Shown: positions 7,121 through 17,527 of the stretch, in pieces | Layout of the letters: each line of letters opens with the position of its first letter | Position numbering within the stretch: position 1 is the stretch's first letter | NCBI GenBank assembly: GCA_022953095.1 | Contig: JALJCR010000001.1 | Span: forward strand, 186,001 to 250,000 | Source of the DNA: Qipengyuania sp. ABI-127-1 | Lineage (GTDB): Bacteria; Pseudomonadota; Alphaproteobacteria; Sphingomonadales; Sphingomonadaceae | Direction: 5' to 3' | Length of the DNA: 64,000 bases | Notes under the pieces: generated by a model | Seen by the model: only the letters and a program-made list of their open reading frames with translations | What the model was told of the DNA's origin: nothing | Databases searched by the model: none | Position numbers and translations under genes: made by a program

Positions 7121-8332
7121 TCAGGCGGGTGTGGTCCCGCCGACATGCCCTTTCACCGCGCGCCCTCCCTTGCCGGATTTCATCACCCGGCGGCGGAAGA
7201 TCAGCGCGCCGAAGCGAACGAAAAGCAGGACGCAGAGCGCCTGCCATGCCAGCGCGAGTGCATGCGGCCACAGCGCTTCCGACTGGGCCGCGCGGGCGAG
7301 CATGGCGAAGGGCGAGGACAGCGGGAACACCGCCGAAAACAGCTCCATCGGCGATCCCGGTCGCGTGATCGACGATGCAGCGAGGAAGAACACCAGCAAT
7401 TGCGCCATCGTCACCGGCATGGATAGTGTCTGTACCTCGCGCACGGTTGCCGCCATTCCGCCGATCGTGAGAAAGAGCGACCCCAGCAGGAGATAGCCCA
7501 TCGCGAAATAGGCGATGCCGATCGTGACAAAGAGGGGCCAGCCCAGCGCCGGTTCGGGCAATCGGGGCAAGGCTTCGCCCGCGAGCAACGCGATCGCTCC
7601 GCCGAACATGGCCCATACGGCAATGCCGACGAAACTCACACCGAGCATGGCTACCAGCTTGCCGAGGAACACCGCATCCATGGGAATCGCCGCAGCGAGT
7701 ACCTCGATGACCTTGTTGGCCTTTTCCTCGACCAGATTGGACAGCACCATGCCCGCGAGCAGCATCATCAGCAGGAATAACAGCAGTTGTCCCGCCTGGG
7801 CGGTGCGAATGCGGTCGGTCCTGACGGCAGCGGTGCTGGTCGCGACCGGACGTGCCGTTACTTCGGGATAGGAGGGGATGTCTCGAGCGCCTGCCTGGGC
7901 GGCGATCATCGATATCGGCCCGCTCCAATAGGCGATCGCTTGTGGCGGGGCGGTGATCTGAGGCGCATTCGGCGTACCGCTGACCACAGCGCTGTAATTT
8001 TTGCCGGGCTCGCGCAGAATCTCGCTCGGCGGGGCCGTGCTGGTCGTCGCCTCCAGATCGGGCAGAGCGGTGCCGACCCTTGGCGCCAGCCGGGCGCGCG
8101 CCTCGACCATTGCGGCGGCATCCGCCTCTGCCATCGCCACGGCCACCAGCCGCGTATTCGCATCCCGTTGCACCTGCCCGCCAATCCCTCCGGCAAGCAC
8201 ACCGATCCCGATGGGGAACAGCGGGCCGAGCAGGAAGAACAGAAAGGCACGGCTAAACAGGATGGCGCGGAAATCGCGCCGCGCGACGACGCGGGCGGCT
8301 TCGAAGCGTGACAGGCGGGTCGTGTCGTTCAA
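7121..8332 (-). CDS. ABC-2 type permease, NatB-like, 403 aa
   Basis: Membrane subunit of an ABC exporter. After a cytosolic N-terminus (ARRDFRAILFS) a first membrane helix (FLFFLLGPLFPIGIGVLAG, about 30-48) is followed by a large extracytoplasmic domain (about 50-190). A cluster of five or so helices ends the protein, including LLLFLLMMLLAGMVLSNLVEEK, where the EEK motif typical of ABC-2 permeases follows helix 2. Its ATG overlaps the stop of the ATPase gene by 4 nt, so the two are made together. The substrate is unknown; NatAB and related systems export ions, peptides or drugs. Confidence 0.85.
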   Translation of the reverse strand: MNDTTRLSRFEAARVVARRDFRAILFSRAFLFFLLGPLFPIGIGVLAGGIGGQVQRDANTRLVAVAMAEADAAAMVEARARLAPRVGTALPDLEATTSTAPPSEILREPGKNYSAVVSGTPNAPQITAPPQAIAYWSGPISMIAAQAGARDIPSYPEVTARPVATSTAAVRTDRIRTAQAGQLLLFLLMMLLAGMVLSNLVEEKANKVIEVLAAAIPMDAVFLGKLVAMLGVSFVGIAVWAMFGGAIALLAGEALPRLPEPALGWPLFVTIGIAYFAMGYLLLGSLFLTIGGMAATVREVQTLSMPVTMAQLLVFFLAASSITRPGSPMELFSAVFPLSSPFAMLARAAQSEALWPHALALAWQALCVLLFVRFGALIFRRRVMKSGKGGRAVKGHVGGTTPA

Positions 8333-9309
8333 CGGCTTTCTCCCGCCGCAGCGTCCAGTTTCAGCGCGCGCGCCGCGGCTTCTCCGGCGATCTCGACGAA
8401 GGCGTCGTGCAACCCGGCGCGCTCGATCGACAGCGACAGAATACCTGCTCGGCCGTCGATCAATTGCTTGAGCATGGCCTCGATCCCCGTCTCGGGTACG
8501 GGGAAATACCAGAAATGGCTTTCGTCGCCTCTGCGGTCGTGACGAGCGTCATCGGGAAGCGCTGCCCGCCAGGCCCCTTCGCTGGCGCGGGTTTCCAGCC
8601 TGACCTGCGCGGGAATGCGATCGCGCGCGGCGTCGACCGATCCGGCATAGGGCACCTTGCCCGCGGCAATGATCGCCACTTCATCGCACAGCCGTTCGGC
8701 ATGATGGATGACGTGGGTGGAAAAGATCACGGTCACGCCATCTCGCGCCAATTCGCGGATCGTGACTTCCAGCTTGCCCTGGTTGATCGCGTCGAGGCCG
8801 CTGAAGGGTTCGTCGAACACCACCAGGCGGGGGCGATGGACGAGCGTGCCGAGCAATTGCACGGTCTGCGCCATTCCCTTCGAAAGCTGACGGATCTGCC
8901 GGTCGATCGCGTGGCCCAGCCCATGGCGTTCGAGCAATTCGCGCCCGCGCGCCCTGCCTTCGTCGAGCGACAGCCCCCGCAACGCGCCCATGAAGGCGAT
9001 TGCCTCGTCGCATTTCATCGCCGGATACAGTCCGCGCTCCTCGGGCAGATAGCCGATCAGTTTCGCGACCTCGTGCGGACGGTCCTTGCCGAAGATGCGG
9101 CGCACCCCTTCGTCGGGATCGATAATGCCCAGCAACATGCGCAATGTGGTGGTCTTGCCCGCGCCATTGGGGCCGAGAATGCCGTAGATCGCACCTTCGG
9201 GCACGGCGATATCCACCCCGTCCACCGCCAAAATGCCGTCGAACCGCTTGACCAGGCCCTGTGCCTCGATAGCGAGCGGGCGAGACCCGGCAGGGGAGAG
9301 TCGCGTCAT
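8329..9309 (-). CDS. ABC transporter ATP-binding protein, 326 aa
   Basis: Nucleotide-binding subunit partnered with the ABC-2 permease downstream. Walker A is GPNGAGKTT (about 45-53), the signature is LSKGMAQ, and Walker B is LVVFDEPFSGLD. A C-terminal extension of about 90 residues, rich in charged residues, follows the ATPase core as in NatA-type exporters. The chosen start MTRLSPAGSR lies immediately before the first conserved strand; an ATG seven codons upstream (9330) is also possible, and neither has a strong ribosome-binding site. The gene is divergent from queG, so the 66 bp between them must hold both promoters. Confidence 0.88.
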   Translation of the reverse strand: MTRLSPAGSRPLAIEAQGLVKRFDGILAVDGVDIAVPEGAIYGILGPNGAGKTTTLRMLLGIIDPDEGVRRIFGKDRPHEVAKLIGYLPEERGLYPAMKCDEAIAFMGALRGLSLDEGRARGRELLERHGLGHAIDRQIRQLSKGMAQTVQLLGTLVHRPRLVVFDEPFSGLDAINQGKLEVTIRELARDGVTVIFSTHVIHHAERLCDEVAIIAAGKVPYAGSVDAARDRIPAQVRLETRASEGAWRAALPDDARHDRRGDESHFWYFPVPETGIEAMLKQLIDGRAGILSLSIERAGLHDAFVEIAGEAAARALKLDAAAGESR

Positions 9310-9375
9310 CGTGCCTGTTTCGGTAAGCATGGGCGCATGACTAATGGCTGGCAGTGAACGGGAGCACACGCAAGC

Positions 9376-10425
9376 GTGGTTAATGCCGAGTTGCAGGCCG
9401 ATTTGCGCGAGGAAGCCCGAAGGCTGGGTTTCGCCGCCTGTGGCTTTGCGTCCGCCGCGCCCGATCCGCGCCGTGCCGCGCGGCTGGAGGAATTTCTCGG
9501 CCATGGCCGTCACGGCTCGATGCAATGGATGGAGGACCGCAAGCAGCAGCGGGCCTCGCCGCAGGGTCTATGGCCCGATGCGAAGAGCGTACTTGCGCTC
9601 GGCATGAGCTATGCGCCCGATGTCGATCCGCTGGCCTTGGCATGCGATAGCGAGAAAGCGCGCATTTCGGTCTATGCGCATGGGCGGGATTATCACGATG
9701 TGGTCAAGAAGGCGCTCAAGGCCCTTGCTCGATGGCTGATCGAACGAGCGCCGAACAGCGAGCTGAAGGTGTTCGTCGATACCGCGCCGGTGATGGAAAA
9801 ACCGCTGGGCGAAGCGGCCGGGATCGGCTGGCAGGGCAAGCATACCAATCTGGTGAGCCGCGAACATGGGAGCTGGCTTTTCCTGGGGGCCATCTACTCG
9901 ACGCTCGAATTCGTGCCCGATGCGCCGGGCACGGACCGATGCGGTTCGTGCCGCGCCTGCCAGGACGCCTGTCCCACCGATGCCTTTCCGTCGCCCTACC
10001 GGCTCGATGCGCGGCGCTGCATTTCCTACCTCACGATCGAACACAAGGGACCAATCCCGGAAGAATTCCGCGCTGCCCTGGGGAATCGGATCTATGGCTG
10101 CGACGATTGCCTGGCGGTTTGCCCGTGGAACAAATTCGCCGAAACGGCCCATCGGCACGCCAAGCTTACCCCGCGCGAGGAACTGCTGGCACCCGACCTC
10201 GCCACATTCCTGCAATTCGACGATGCGGGCTTTCGCCAGTTCTTTTCCGGTTCGCCGATCAAGCGGATCGGGCGCAACCGGTTCGTGCGCAACTGCCTCT
10301 ATGCGGCCGGTAACAGCGGTTCCGCCGCGCTCGAGCCATTTGTAGCCCGCCTGTGTACCGACGATGATCCCGCAGTCGCCGAAGCGGCTGCCTGGGCGCT
10401 GGCGCGGCTCAGCGCATCTCCTTGA
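9376..10425 (+). CDS. queG: epoxyqueuosine reductase, 349 aa
   Basis: Catalyses the last step of queuosine synthesis, reducing epoxyqueuosine in the wobble position of GUN-anticodon tRNAs with a cobalamin cofactor. Two [4Fe-4S] motifs are present: [12 protein letters not shown] (about 192-203) and [14 protein letters not shown] (about 243-256). The upstream [20 protein letters not shown] block holds the family's catalytic aspartate region. The C-terminal tail has a HEAT-like repeat ([20 protein letters not shown]). Translation starts at GTG. The last 17 bp overlap the 3' end of the convergent flavoprotein gene. Confidence 0.95.
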   Translation: MVNAELQADLREEARRLGFAACGFASAAPDPRRAARLEEFLGHGRHGSMQWMEDRKQQRASPQGLWPDAKSVLALGMSYAPDVDPLALACDSEKARISVYAHGRDYHDVVKKALKALARWLIERAPNSELKVFVDTAPVMEKPLGEAAGIGWQGKHTNLVSREHGSWLFLGAIYSTLEFVPDAPGTDRCGSCRACQDACPTDAFPSPYRLDARRCISYLTIEHKGPIPEEFRAALGNRIYGCDDCLAVCPWNKFAETAHRHAKLTPREELLAPDLATFLQFDDAGFRQFFSGSPIKRIGRNRFVRNCLYAAGNSGSAALEPFVARLCTDDDPAVAEAAAWALARLSASP

Positions 10426-11635
10426 GCGGGATGTCGCTGTCCGCCAGCAATCCGGGATCGATCTCGGCGCGGTCCACGACGAGCTTGCGACCCTGAACGT
10501 AATCCTTGACGCTGTTCACACAGTCGAGCGCGATCACCCGGCCTTCCTTCAGATAGATCACGCTGAATTTCTTCGCTTCCGGGTCGCCCCGCAGCACGGT
10601 CGCGTCGTGACCGGTCGCGATGCCCACCGTCTGCAACTTCAGATCGTACTGGTTCGACCAGAACCACGGCACCGCATCGTAATCCTGCTTGTCGCCCATG
10701 ATCGCCTTGACCGCGCAGCTTGCCATGTCGTTGGCATTCTGCACCGATTCGAGGCGGATGACCTTGTTTTCCGCATAGGGATTGGCGTGGCTCGCGCAGT
10801 CGCCGATGGCATAGATGTCGTCCAGCGTGGTGCGCCCGTATGTGTCGACGTCGACCCCGTTCGAGCCTGCTGCCCCGGCGGCGATCAGCGGGCCGACCGA
10901 GGGGACGATGCCGATACCGGCAATGATCACATCGCAGGCGATCTTTTCGCCGCTGTCGGTCAATACCCCGGTGACGCGGCCATTCTCGCCTTCGATCGTC
11001 TCGACACCGGTAGACAGACGTAGATCGACGCCCTGCTGGCGATGGTAGGCGGCATAGTAATCGGACAGTTCCGGACCGGCCACGCGCGCCAGCACGCGAT
11101 CGAGCATTTCGACAACCGTGACCTCGCAGCCAAGCTTGCGCAGGACCGCAGCCGCTTCGAGCCCGATATAGCCCGCCCCGACAATGACCGCACGTTTCGC
11201 CCCCGCAGCAAGCTCTTCCTTGAGCAGGTCCACGTCGCGCCGCGTGCGGATATAGTGGATACCCGCATAATCGCTTCCCGGGCAGGACAGGCGCCGGGCA
11301 TCGCCGCCTCCGGCCCAGATCAGCTTGCGATAGGCAATGCGCGTATCGTCGGACAGGGCGAGTTCGTGCGCCAAGGGATCGACTTCGTTGACATTGCGGC
11401 CGAGGCGCAGCTCGATACCCTTGTCGGCCCAGAACTGTTCGGGGCGTATCTGGATGCGTTCGAAGGGCTTTTCGCCGGCGAGATATTCCTTCGAGAGCGG
11501 CGGACGCTCATAGGGAGGATTGCGGTCCCGGCTGACCATGAGGATCGAGCCCTCATGGCCATTCTGTCTCAGCGCGATGGCTGCCTGGGCACCGCCATGC
11601 CCGGACCCCACGATAACAACGTCGAACTTTTCCAT
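10409..11635 (-). CDS. FAD/NAD(P)-dependent ferredoxin reductase, putidaredoxin-reductase type, 408 aa
   Basis: Transfers electrons from NAD(P)H to a small [2Fe-2S] ferredoxin. Two dinucleotide-binding folds are visible: [17 protein letters not shown] at the N-terminus for FAD and [17 protein letters not shown] (about 150-166) for NAD(P)H, followed by the FAD-contacting [11 protein letters not shown] (about 275-285). The redox-active CxxxxC pair of disulfide reductases is absent, as expected for this class. A reductase of this type commonly serves CYP153 P450s, and one is encoded 3.4 kb away, so this is the best candidate partner, although they are not in one operon. An in-frame GTG two codons upstream is an alternative start. 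Confidence 0.87.
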   Translation of the reverse strand: MEKFDVVIVGSGHGGAQAAIALRQNGHEGSILMVSRDRNPPYERPPLSKEYLAGEKPFERIQIRPEQFWADKGIELRLGRNVNEVDPLAHELALSDDTRIAYRKLIWAGGGDARRLSCPGSDYAGIHYIRTRRDVDLLKEELAAGAKRAVIVGAGYIGLEAAAVLRKLGCEVTVVEMLDRVLARVAGPELSDYYAAYHRQQGVDLRLSTGVETIEGENGRVTGVLTDSGEKIACDVIIAGIGIVPSVGPLIAAGAAGSNGVDVDTYGRTTLDDIYAIGDCASHANPYAENKVIRLESVQNANDMASCAVKAIMGDKQDYDAVPWFWSNQYDLKLQTVGIATGHDATVLRGDPEAKKFSVIYLKEGRVIALDCVNSVKDYVQGRKLVVDRAEIDPGLLADSDIPLKEMR

Positions 11636-11681
11636 GGCCACGCTGGCTGGCGTGAAATTGTCATCCGGTCAAGCGTACCGG

Positions 11682-14600
11682 CTACCGCCCGAGCAGATTG
11701 CGAGCCATGCTGGCGATCTGTGCCAGCATGGCCGGCGCCACCGGAGACTGGCCCTGTGCCCGTGCAACCATGGCGCGGAAGCCATGCACGGCGGCAGACT
11801 GTTCCTCGGCCCATTTGGCAACGATTCCCGGCATGTCCTTCTTGGCATCCTTGCGCCGCGCGAGACGGCGCAACAGCTCCAGCCGCATCTGTTGAAAATC
11901 GCGTGCAAGGCCAGACACGAGCAGGCGTTCCCACACATCGGAGGGGCTCATGAGCGCTGCCGTCGACTGTGCCCAGTCGAGCCCGAGCCGGTGACCGACT
12001 TCGGTAAAGGCTTCGGTCAGCCCGATCGGCGGAATGCCGGTTTCGCTGGCCAGTTTGGCAAGGCCAACCGCCCCGTCGAGATCGTAGAGATGCGCGACCC
12101 GCGCGGCCAGCGGCTCCGGCGCACCGGCCGCTACGAGCTGTTCACGCAGGCGGTCCGACTGCTGACGCGATTCGGCGGACAAAAGCTCGCCCGTCGCGTC
12201 GGCCAGCTTCGCGACTCCCTTGCCGATTTCGGCAACAAGCGCGCTGGGATCGACCTTGCCCCCCGACGTCCGAAGCACATCCGACATCAGATTGCCCGTG
12301 GCCGCGGCGATCCGGTCGAACATCATCAGGCGCGCCTTTTCGGGCATGTCCGCGACATCGACCGTGTCCCACAAGTCGGGCAGGCCGAACAGTTCCTCGA
12401 CCGCGACGAAAGCGGCTGCGACCTCGCACAGTTCCGCGCCTTCCTCTTCGGAAAGCTCGAAGGGATAGATCATACCGAGACGGTTGACGATGCGGTTGGC
12501 CAATTTGGTCGCGATGATCTCGCGGCGCAGTTGGTGCCCTGCAATCTGCGCCTTGAACTTCTTGCGCATCGGTTCGGGAAAAGCTTCGAACAGCGTATCT
12601 TCGAGCAGTGTGTCCGCAGCAAGGCCGCCCCGTTCGACGGCATCCTGCAACACCAGTTTCGACGAGGACAGCAACACGGCCAGTTCCGGGCGAGTCAGGC
12701 CCTGCCCATCGGCAGCACGCCGTTGCAGCGTCTGGTCGTCGGCCAGGCCTTCGGTTCGCCGGTCGAGATTCCCGCCCGCCTCGAGCGTTTCGATGAGATG
12801 GCGCTGCGACGCCATAGCGCTTGCTCCGCCAATCTCGGCGATCGAGAGAGCCAGTGCCTGCAGTCGGTTGTCTTCCAGGACAATCCGGCCGACTTCGTCG
12901 GTCATCGATTCGAGCAGGGCGACGCGTTTGGGTTCGGACAGTTTGCCTGCGCGTTGCGCAGCCGCCAGCGCGATCTTGATATTGACCTCGTTGTCCGAGC
13001 AGTCGACGCCGGCGGAATTGTCGATGAAGTCGGTGTTCGATCGACCGCCGACTTGGGCGAATTCAATGCGCCCAGCCTGCGTGATGCCGAGATTGGCCCC
13101 TTCGCCAATAACTTTCGCGCGCACGTCCCTGCCATCCACGCGCAACGCGTCATTGGCTGGGTCGCCGACCTGCACGTTGTTTTCGTGGCTCGCCTTGATG
13201 TAGGTGCCGATGCCGCCGAACCAGATCAGGTCGACCGGCGCCTTCAGAATGGCCGAAATCAGCGCCTCGGGCTCGATCTCCGATTGATCGATGCCGAGCT
13301 TGGCCTGCACCGCCTTGGTAAGCTTGATGCTCTTCGCATCGCGCGCGAACACGCCGCCCCCCTTGGAAATCAGCTTGCTATCGTAATCCTCCCAGCTCGA
13401 CCGGGGCATATCGAACAAGCGCTTGCGTTCTTTCCAGCTTGCCGCCGGGTCGGGATCGGGATCGAGGAAGATGTGGCGGTGGTCGAAAGCCGCGACCAGT
13501 TTGATCGCCTTGGATAGCAGCATCCCGTTGCCGAAAACGTCGCCCGACATGTCGCCGCAGCCAACGACTTCGACGCTGTCGCTCTGCACGTCCACGCCCA
13601 TTTCGAGGAAATGGCGCTGGACGCTGACCCAGGCACCCTTGGCGGTGATGCCCATGGCCTTGTGATCGTATCCTTTCGAGCCGCCCGAGGCGAAGGCGTC
13701 GTCGAGCCAGAAGTCCCTCGATTTCGCGATTGCATTGGCGACGTCGGAAAAGGTTGCCGTACCCTTGTCGGCGGCGACCACGAAATAAGGATCCTCGCCA
13801 TCGGTGATGACGACGTTTTCCGGATGCACAACCTTATCGTCGACGATGTTGTCGGTGACCGAGAGCAGCGTGCGGATGAACGTCTCGTAACTTGCGCGTC
13901 CCTCGGCCGCCCAGCCTTCGCGATCGATGGCGGGGTTGGGGAGTTGCTTGGGATAGAACCCGCCTTTCGCCCCGGTCGGCACGATCACCGCGTTCTTGAC
14001 GCGCTGGGCTTTCATAAGGCCCAGGATTTCCGTGCGGAAGTCGTCGCGTCGGTCGGACCAGCGCAAGCCGCCGCGCGCGACCGGGCCGCTGCGCAGATGG
14101 ATGCCTTCGACGCGGCGCGAATAGACGAAGATTTCGCGATAGGGAATTGGCTTGGGCAGGCCCGGAACCCTGGCGGAATCGATCTTGATCGCAAGCGCTT
14201 CGCCTGCGGCGGGTGCGAAAGCGTTGGTGCGCAGGATCGCGTCGATCAGCGCGTTATACAGGCGCAGCAGGCGATCGTCATTGATCGCCTTGACCTTGGC
14301 TAGGCCCCGCTTGATCGCGTTGCGCGCGTCCCCGACCGCCTTGTCGCGCCCGCTGCCGAAATCGGGATCGTGACGCGCGGTAAACAGCGCGATCAACGCC
14401 CGGGTTACATCGGGCGCCGCCGCGAGAGCGTCGACCACCGTATAAATCGTGAAACCCATGCCGACTTGCCGGAGGTAACGGTAGAAGGCGCGCAGCCAAT
14501 TGGCTTCGCGCGCGGACAGGCCGGCTTCGGGCACCAGGCGGTTGAAGGGGTCGTTTTCCGCTCCGCCGTTGAGTACGGAGGCGATCGCCTCCTCGATCGC

Positions 14601-16370
14601 ATCCGACCGATCGATCAGCGCTTTGGGATCGGCCCCCGGCTTCAGATCGAGCAGGAAGTCGTGGATCGTACCTAACCGCCCTTCGTCGAGCACGGTCGGC
14701 ATTTCGGACCGCACGTAGAAACCGAAATCCTCGAGCGCGGGTACGCCTTCAGAAAGCGGCAGGCTGCCTTCGGACTGGTATAGTTTGAGCCGCAGGCAGC
14801 CATCGATTTCGCGCTCGCAAAAATACATCCGCGCGCCCCGCACGACTTCCTCGCTTTCGAGGCTGGCGCCGAGATCGTGCAGCCGAGATATATCGAGCGC
14901 AGCCTCGCGAGGGCCGAACCGGCCGCGAAAGCCGGTCGGGAAATGCTCGGCGAAGCGCATGGCCAGGCCGGCCGCGCGCGATGGTTCTTCCCGTGTGCCG
15001 AGCTCCGCCTCGACCGCTTCGCTCCAGCCGCGCAGCAGCGTCTGCATCTGCTGTTCCAGCCGGTCCTCGTCCGGTATCGTGTCGCCATCGCGAATGTCGA
15101 AGACGAACCGGATCGTGGCGAGATTGCCGCCCTCGACCTCCAGGCTCCAGTCGAGCAGGCGCGCCGCTGCAGCCTCTTCCAGCAGTGCCTGGATCTCCAT
15201 CCGGACCTGCGTTGCCACCATGTCGCGCGGCAGCCAGACAAAGGCGAAAAGGTGCCGGGCAAGCGGAGCCTCGACCAGGGCAAGCCGGGGACGAGGGCGG
15301 TCGACCAGGCTCATCATCGTGGTCGCGACGCGTTCGACATCGCTTTCGGAAAAACCGATCAGCAGATCGTGCGGCAGCGTCGTCAAAGCATGGACCAGAG
15401 CCTTGCCCGCATGGCCGGTATCGTCGAAGCCGTGGCGCTCGCGCAGAGTCTCGAGTTCGCGGCGCAAGCGCGGGACATTGCGCGGCGGCGCGGCGAGCGC
15501 GGCGCTTGTCCACACGCCCGCATGGACCGAAAGTGCGTTGGTTTCGCCGCCCTCCTGGATCGGCACGATGAGCAGATCGAGCGGCACGCGGCGGTGCACA
15601 TTGCTGAGGTGGTTAGCCTTGATTATCAAGGGGCGGCGCCTGTTGTCCTTCTTCGCGAACCACGCGAAAGCACGTTCGTAGGAAGCTTCCGCGAGGAGTT
15701 CCCGCGCGCTTTTGCGGCAGATCCCGAGCTGGTCGTGCTGCGTACCGTCGCGATGGCGCGTGACGTGGCCGAGCTGGGTCAGCATGCCCGAATTGAGCCA
15801 GTCGAGCAGGTCCGCGCCTTCTTCGTCCGTGTTGCGGATGCGATCGGCATCCTGCGTCATCGCCTGCTGCAGCTTGGGCCAGTCGCTGACCGCCGCTCGC
15901 ACGTCGGCGAGGGTTTCCTTGAGGCTTTCCTGCAACTGGCGGCGCGTCTTCGCATCGACGCGGGCCGCCTCGATATAGATCATCGATTCCCAATAGGCAT
16001 CGTCGGGATCGTTATCGGGAATGCCGGTCAGCTTCCCCTTGTCGTCGCGTTCGACGGGAATGACCGGATGCACCAGCCGGTCGATGGACAGGCCCAGCGC
16101 GGCGATGGTCGCAGCCACCGAATCGACGATAAAGGGCATGTCGTCATTGACGATCGCAATGCGCGTGAGGCGGCGTTCGTCGCTGATGCTCTCGATCGCC
16201 ATGGACGAGCGACCGAAAGTGCGATCCGCCGCCAGGGCGCCTACGAAGGACGCCGCATCGGCAAGCCTTGCCTTGTCGAAGGGCGTATCGCCTTTCAGCA
16301 GCGACTGGCGCATTCTTTCGGTGATGGCGTTCTGGAGCTTCTTGGGAAGCGCGGCAGTCTTCGAACCCAT
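11682..16370 (-). CDS. gdhZ: NAD-specific glutamate dehydrogenase, large (180-kDa class), 1562 aa
   Basis: Oxidative deamination of glutamate to 2-oxoglutarate and ammonia with NAD. The length is typical of the 180-kDa class found in Caulobacter, Pseudomonas and Streptomyces. The long N-terminal half carries ACT-like regulatory regions (about 60-400); the catalytic Glu/Leu/Phe/Val dehydrogenase core lies around 700-1150, with RGGLRWSDRRDDFRTEILGL and the lysine motif PTGAKGGF near residues 795-803. A helical C-terminal domain follows. A possible AAGGAG ribosome-binding site lies 12 nt upstream of the ATG. It is a single-gene unit. The symbol follows Caulobacter usage. Together with gltBD in this window it completes glutamate synthesis and breakdown. 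Confidence 0.95.
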   Translation of the reverse strand: MGSKTAALPKKLQNAITERMRQSLLKGDTPFDKARLADAASFVGALAADRTFGRSSMAIESISDERRLTRIAIVNDDMPFIVDSVAATIAALGLSIDRLVHPVIPVERDDKGKLTGIPDNDPDDAYWESMIYIEAARVDAKTRRQLQESLKETLADVRAAVSDWPKLQQAMTQDADRIRNTDEEGADLLDWLNSGMLTQLGHVTRHRDGTQHDQLGICRKSARELLAEASYERAFAWFAKKDNRRRPLIIKANHLSNVHRRVPLDLLIVPIQEGGETNALSVHAGVWTSAALAAPPRNVPRLRRELETLRERHGFDDTGHAGKALVHALTTLPHDLLIGFSESDVERVATTMMSLVDRPRPRLALVEAPLARHLFAFVWLPRDMVATQVRMEIQALLEEAAAARLLDWSLEVEGGNLATIRFVFDIRDGDTIPDEDRLEQQMQTLLRGWSEAVEAELGTREEPSRAAGLAMRFAEHFPTGFRGRFGPREAALDISRLHDLGASLESEEVVRGARMYFCEREIDGCLRLKLYQSEGSLPLSEGVPALEDFGFYVRSEMPTVLDEGRLGTIHDFLLDLKPGADPKALIDRSDAIEEAIASVLNGGAENDPFNRLVPEAGLSAREANWLRAFYRYLRQVGMGFTIYTVVDALAAAPDVTRALIALFTARHDPDFGSGRDKAVGDARNAIKRGLAKVKAINDDRLLRLYNALIDAILRTNAFAPAAGEALAIKIDSARVPGLPKPIPYREIFVYSRRVEGIHLRSGPVARGGLRWSDRRDDFRTEILGLMKAQRVKNAVIVPTGAKGGFYPKQLPNPAIDREGWAAEGRASYETFIRTLLSVTDNIVDDKVVHPENVVITDGEDPYFVVAADKGTATFSDVANAIAKSRDFWLDDAFASGGSKGYDHKAMGITAKGAWVSVQRHFLEMGVDVQSDSVEVVGCGDMSGDVFGNGMLLSKAIKLVAAFDHRHIFLDPDPDPAASWKERKRLFDMPRSSWEDYDSKLISKGGGVFARDAKSIKLTKAVQAKLGIDQSEIEPEALISAILKAPVDLIWFGGIGTYIKASHENNVQVGDPANDALRVDGRDVRAKVIGEGANLGITQAGRIEFAQVGGRSNTDFIDNSAGVDCSDNEVNIKIALAAAQRAGKLSEPKRVALLESMTDEVGRIVLEDNRLQALALSIAEIGGASAMASQRHLIETLEAGGNLDRRTEGLADDQTLQRRAADGQGLTRPELAVLLSSSKLVLQDAVERGGLAADTLLEDTLFEAFPEPMRKKFKAQIAGHQLRREIIATKLANRIVNRLGMIYPFELSEEEGAELCEVAAAFVAVEELFGLPDLWDTVDVADMPEKARLMMFDRIAAATGNLMSDVLRTSGGKVDPSALVAEIGKGVAKLADATGELLSAESRQQSDRLREQLVAAGAPEPLAARVAHLYDLDGAVGLAKLASETGIPPIGLTEAFTEVGHRLGLDWAQSTAALMSPSDVWERLLVSGLARDFQQMRLELLRRLARRKDAKKDMPGIVAKWAEEQSAAVHGFRAMVARAQGQSPVAPAMLAQIASMARNLLGR

Positions 16371-16549
16371 AAGGGGCCTCTCTCCTTGCGGCGCATGATC
16401 GTTTCCGCGCCGCGAAATATCCGAGTCGTGTGCGCCACGACCTGCGCGCCGCGCCTAGGCCTGTTGGAGACGGCTCGCAAGGTGGTGCCGTCGAGAATTT
16501 GCAATTGCAAGCCTATGATGCGGTGAAACGCGGTGCCGTTACGGCATGC

Positions 16550-17527
16550 TCATGCGCGGAGCCGGTTCATGGCCAGCGCGAGCGAGCGGCATCGCGCCTC
16601 CGGATCGAACATGCTGCCGCCGAAGATGACCTCGTCCGCTTCCGTGCGTCCAACGAAGGCCTTTACCGCCTGCGCTGCCTGTTCCGGGGTGCCTATGGCG
16701 CTGGCCTGCCCGATATGCGCCAGCATCGCCTGTGCGGGTGCGGGCAATCGGTCGCGATAGCCGCGCACTGGCGGGGGCAGCTTGCCCGGCGTGCCCGAGC
16801 GCAGGGCCACGAAAGCCTGGAGCTGGGAGGAAGCGAGATACTCGGCCTCTTCCTCGGTGTCGGCGACGAACAGGTTCATCGCGGCCATTACATGCGGTTT
16901 TTCCCAATCTTCGGACGGCTGAAAATCGCGCCGATAGAGCTCGAGCGCGGCGTCCAGGTGATCGGGCGCGAAATGGCTGGCGAAGGCATAGGGCATGCCT
17001 AGCTGCGCGGCGAGCCGGGCACCGAAGAGGCTGGACCCCAGCATCCAGAACTCGGGCTTCGCGCCAAGCCCCGGAGTGGGGTGAATGGCCGTATCGCCTG
17101 CCATAAGTGCCATGAGTTCGGTCACGTCCTGCGGGAACATTTCGGCGGCGCGATGAAGATCCTTGCGCAAGGCGCGCTGAAGTTCCGGCCCCGCTCCGGG
17201 CGCCCGCCCGAGGCCCAGGTCCACCCGACCGGGAAACAGCGCGTCGAGCGTGCCGAACTGTTCGGCGATCTGGAAAGGCGTGTGGTTGGGCAACATGATT
17301 CCGCCCGACCCGATGCGGATGGTGGATGTCGCATTGCCGATATGCGCAAGCACGACCGAGGTCGCCCCGCCGGCAATCCCCGCCATCGCATGATGCTCGG
17401 CCACCCAGAAGCGCTTGCAGCCGTTGTCTTCCGCGGTTCGGGCAAGCTCGGTGGCCGCCTCGAGCGCCTCGCCGACGCTCCCTCCCTCGCGCACCGGAAC
17501 CAGATCGAGTACGGAAAAATCAGTCAT
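16550..17527 (-). CDS. luciferase-like flavin-dependent oxidoreductase, 325 aa
   Basis: TIM-barrel FMN-dependent monooxygenase-fold protein of the LLM class. Recognisable blocks are RFWVAEHHAMAGIAGGATSV (about 39-58), IRIGSGGIMLPNHTPFQIAEQFG (about 71-93) and VDLGLGRAPGAGP (about 101-113), typical of the subgroup often annotated as alkane-monooxygenase-like. The substrate is unknown. It is the last gene of a minus-strand run; its ATG overlaps the stop of the TPR gene by 4 nt. Confidence 0.88.
   Translation of the reverse strand: MTDFSVLDLVPVREGGSVGEALEAATELARTAEDNGCKRFWVAEHHAMAGIAGGATSVVLAHIGNATSTIRIGSGGIMLPNHTPFQIAEQFGTLDALFPGRVDLGLGRAPGAGPELQRALRKDLHRAAEMFPQDVTELMALMAGDTAIHPTPGLGAKPEFWMLGSSLFGARLAAQLGMPYAFASHFAPDHLDAALELYRRDFQPSEDWEKPHVMAAMNLFVADTEEEAEYLASSQLQAFVALRSGTPGKLPPPVRGYRDRLPAPAQAMLAHIGQASAIGTPEQAAQAVKAFVGRTEADEVIFGGSMFDPEARCRSLALAMNRLRA

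Noticed and set aside
11520..13517. Long plus-strand open frame (665 codons) opposite the glutamate dehydrogenase
   Set aside because: It lies wholly antisense to conserved GDH sequence; long antisense frames are common in GC-rich codon-biased DNA and its translation has no recognisable domain.
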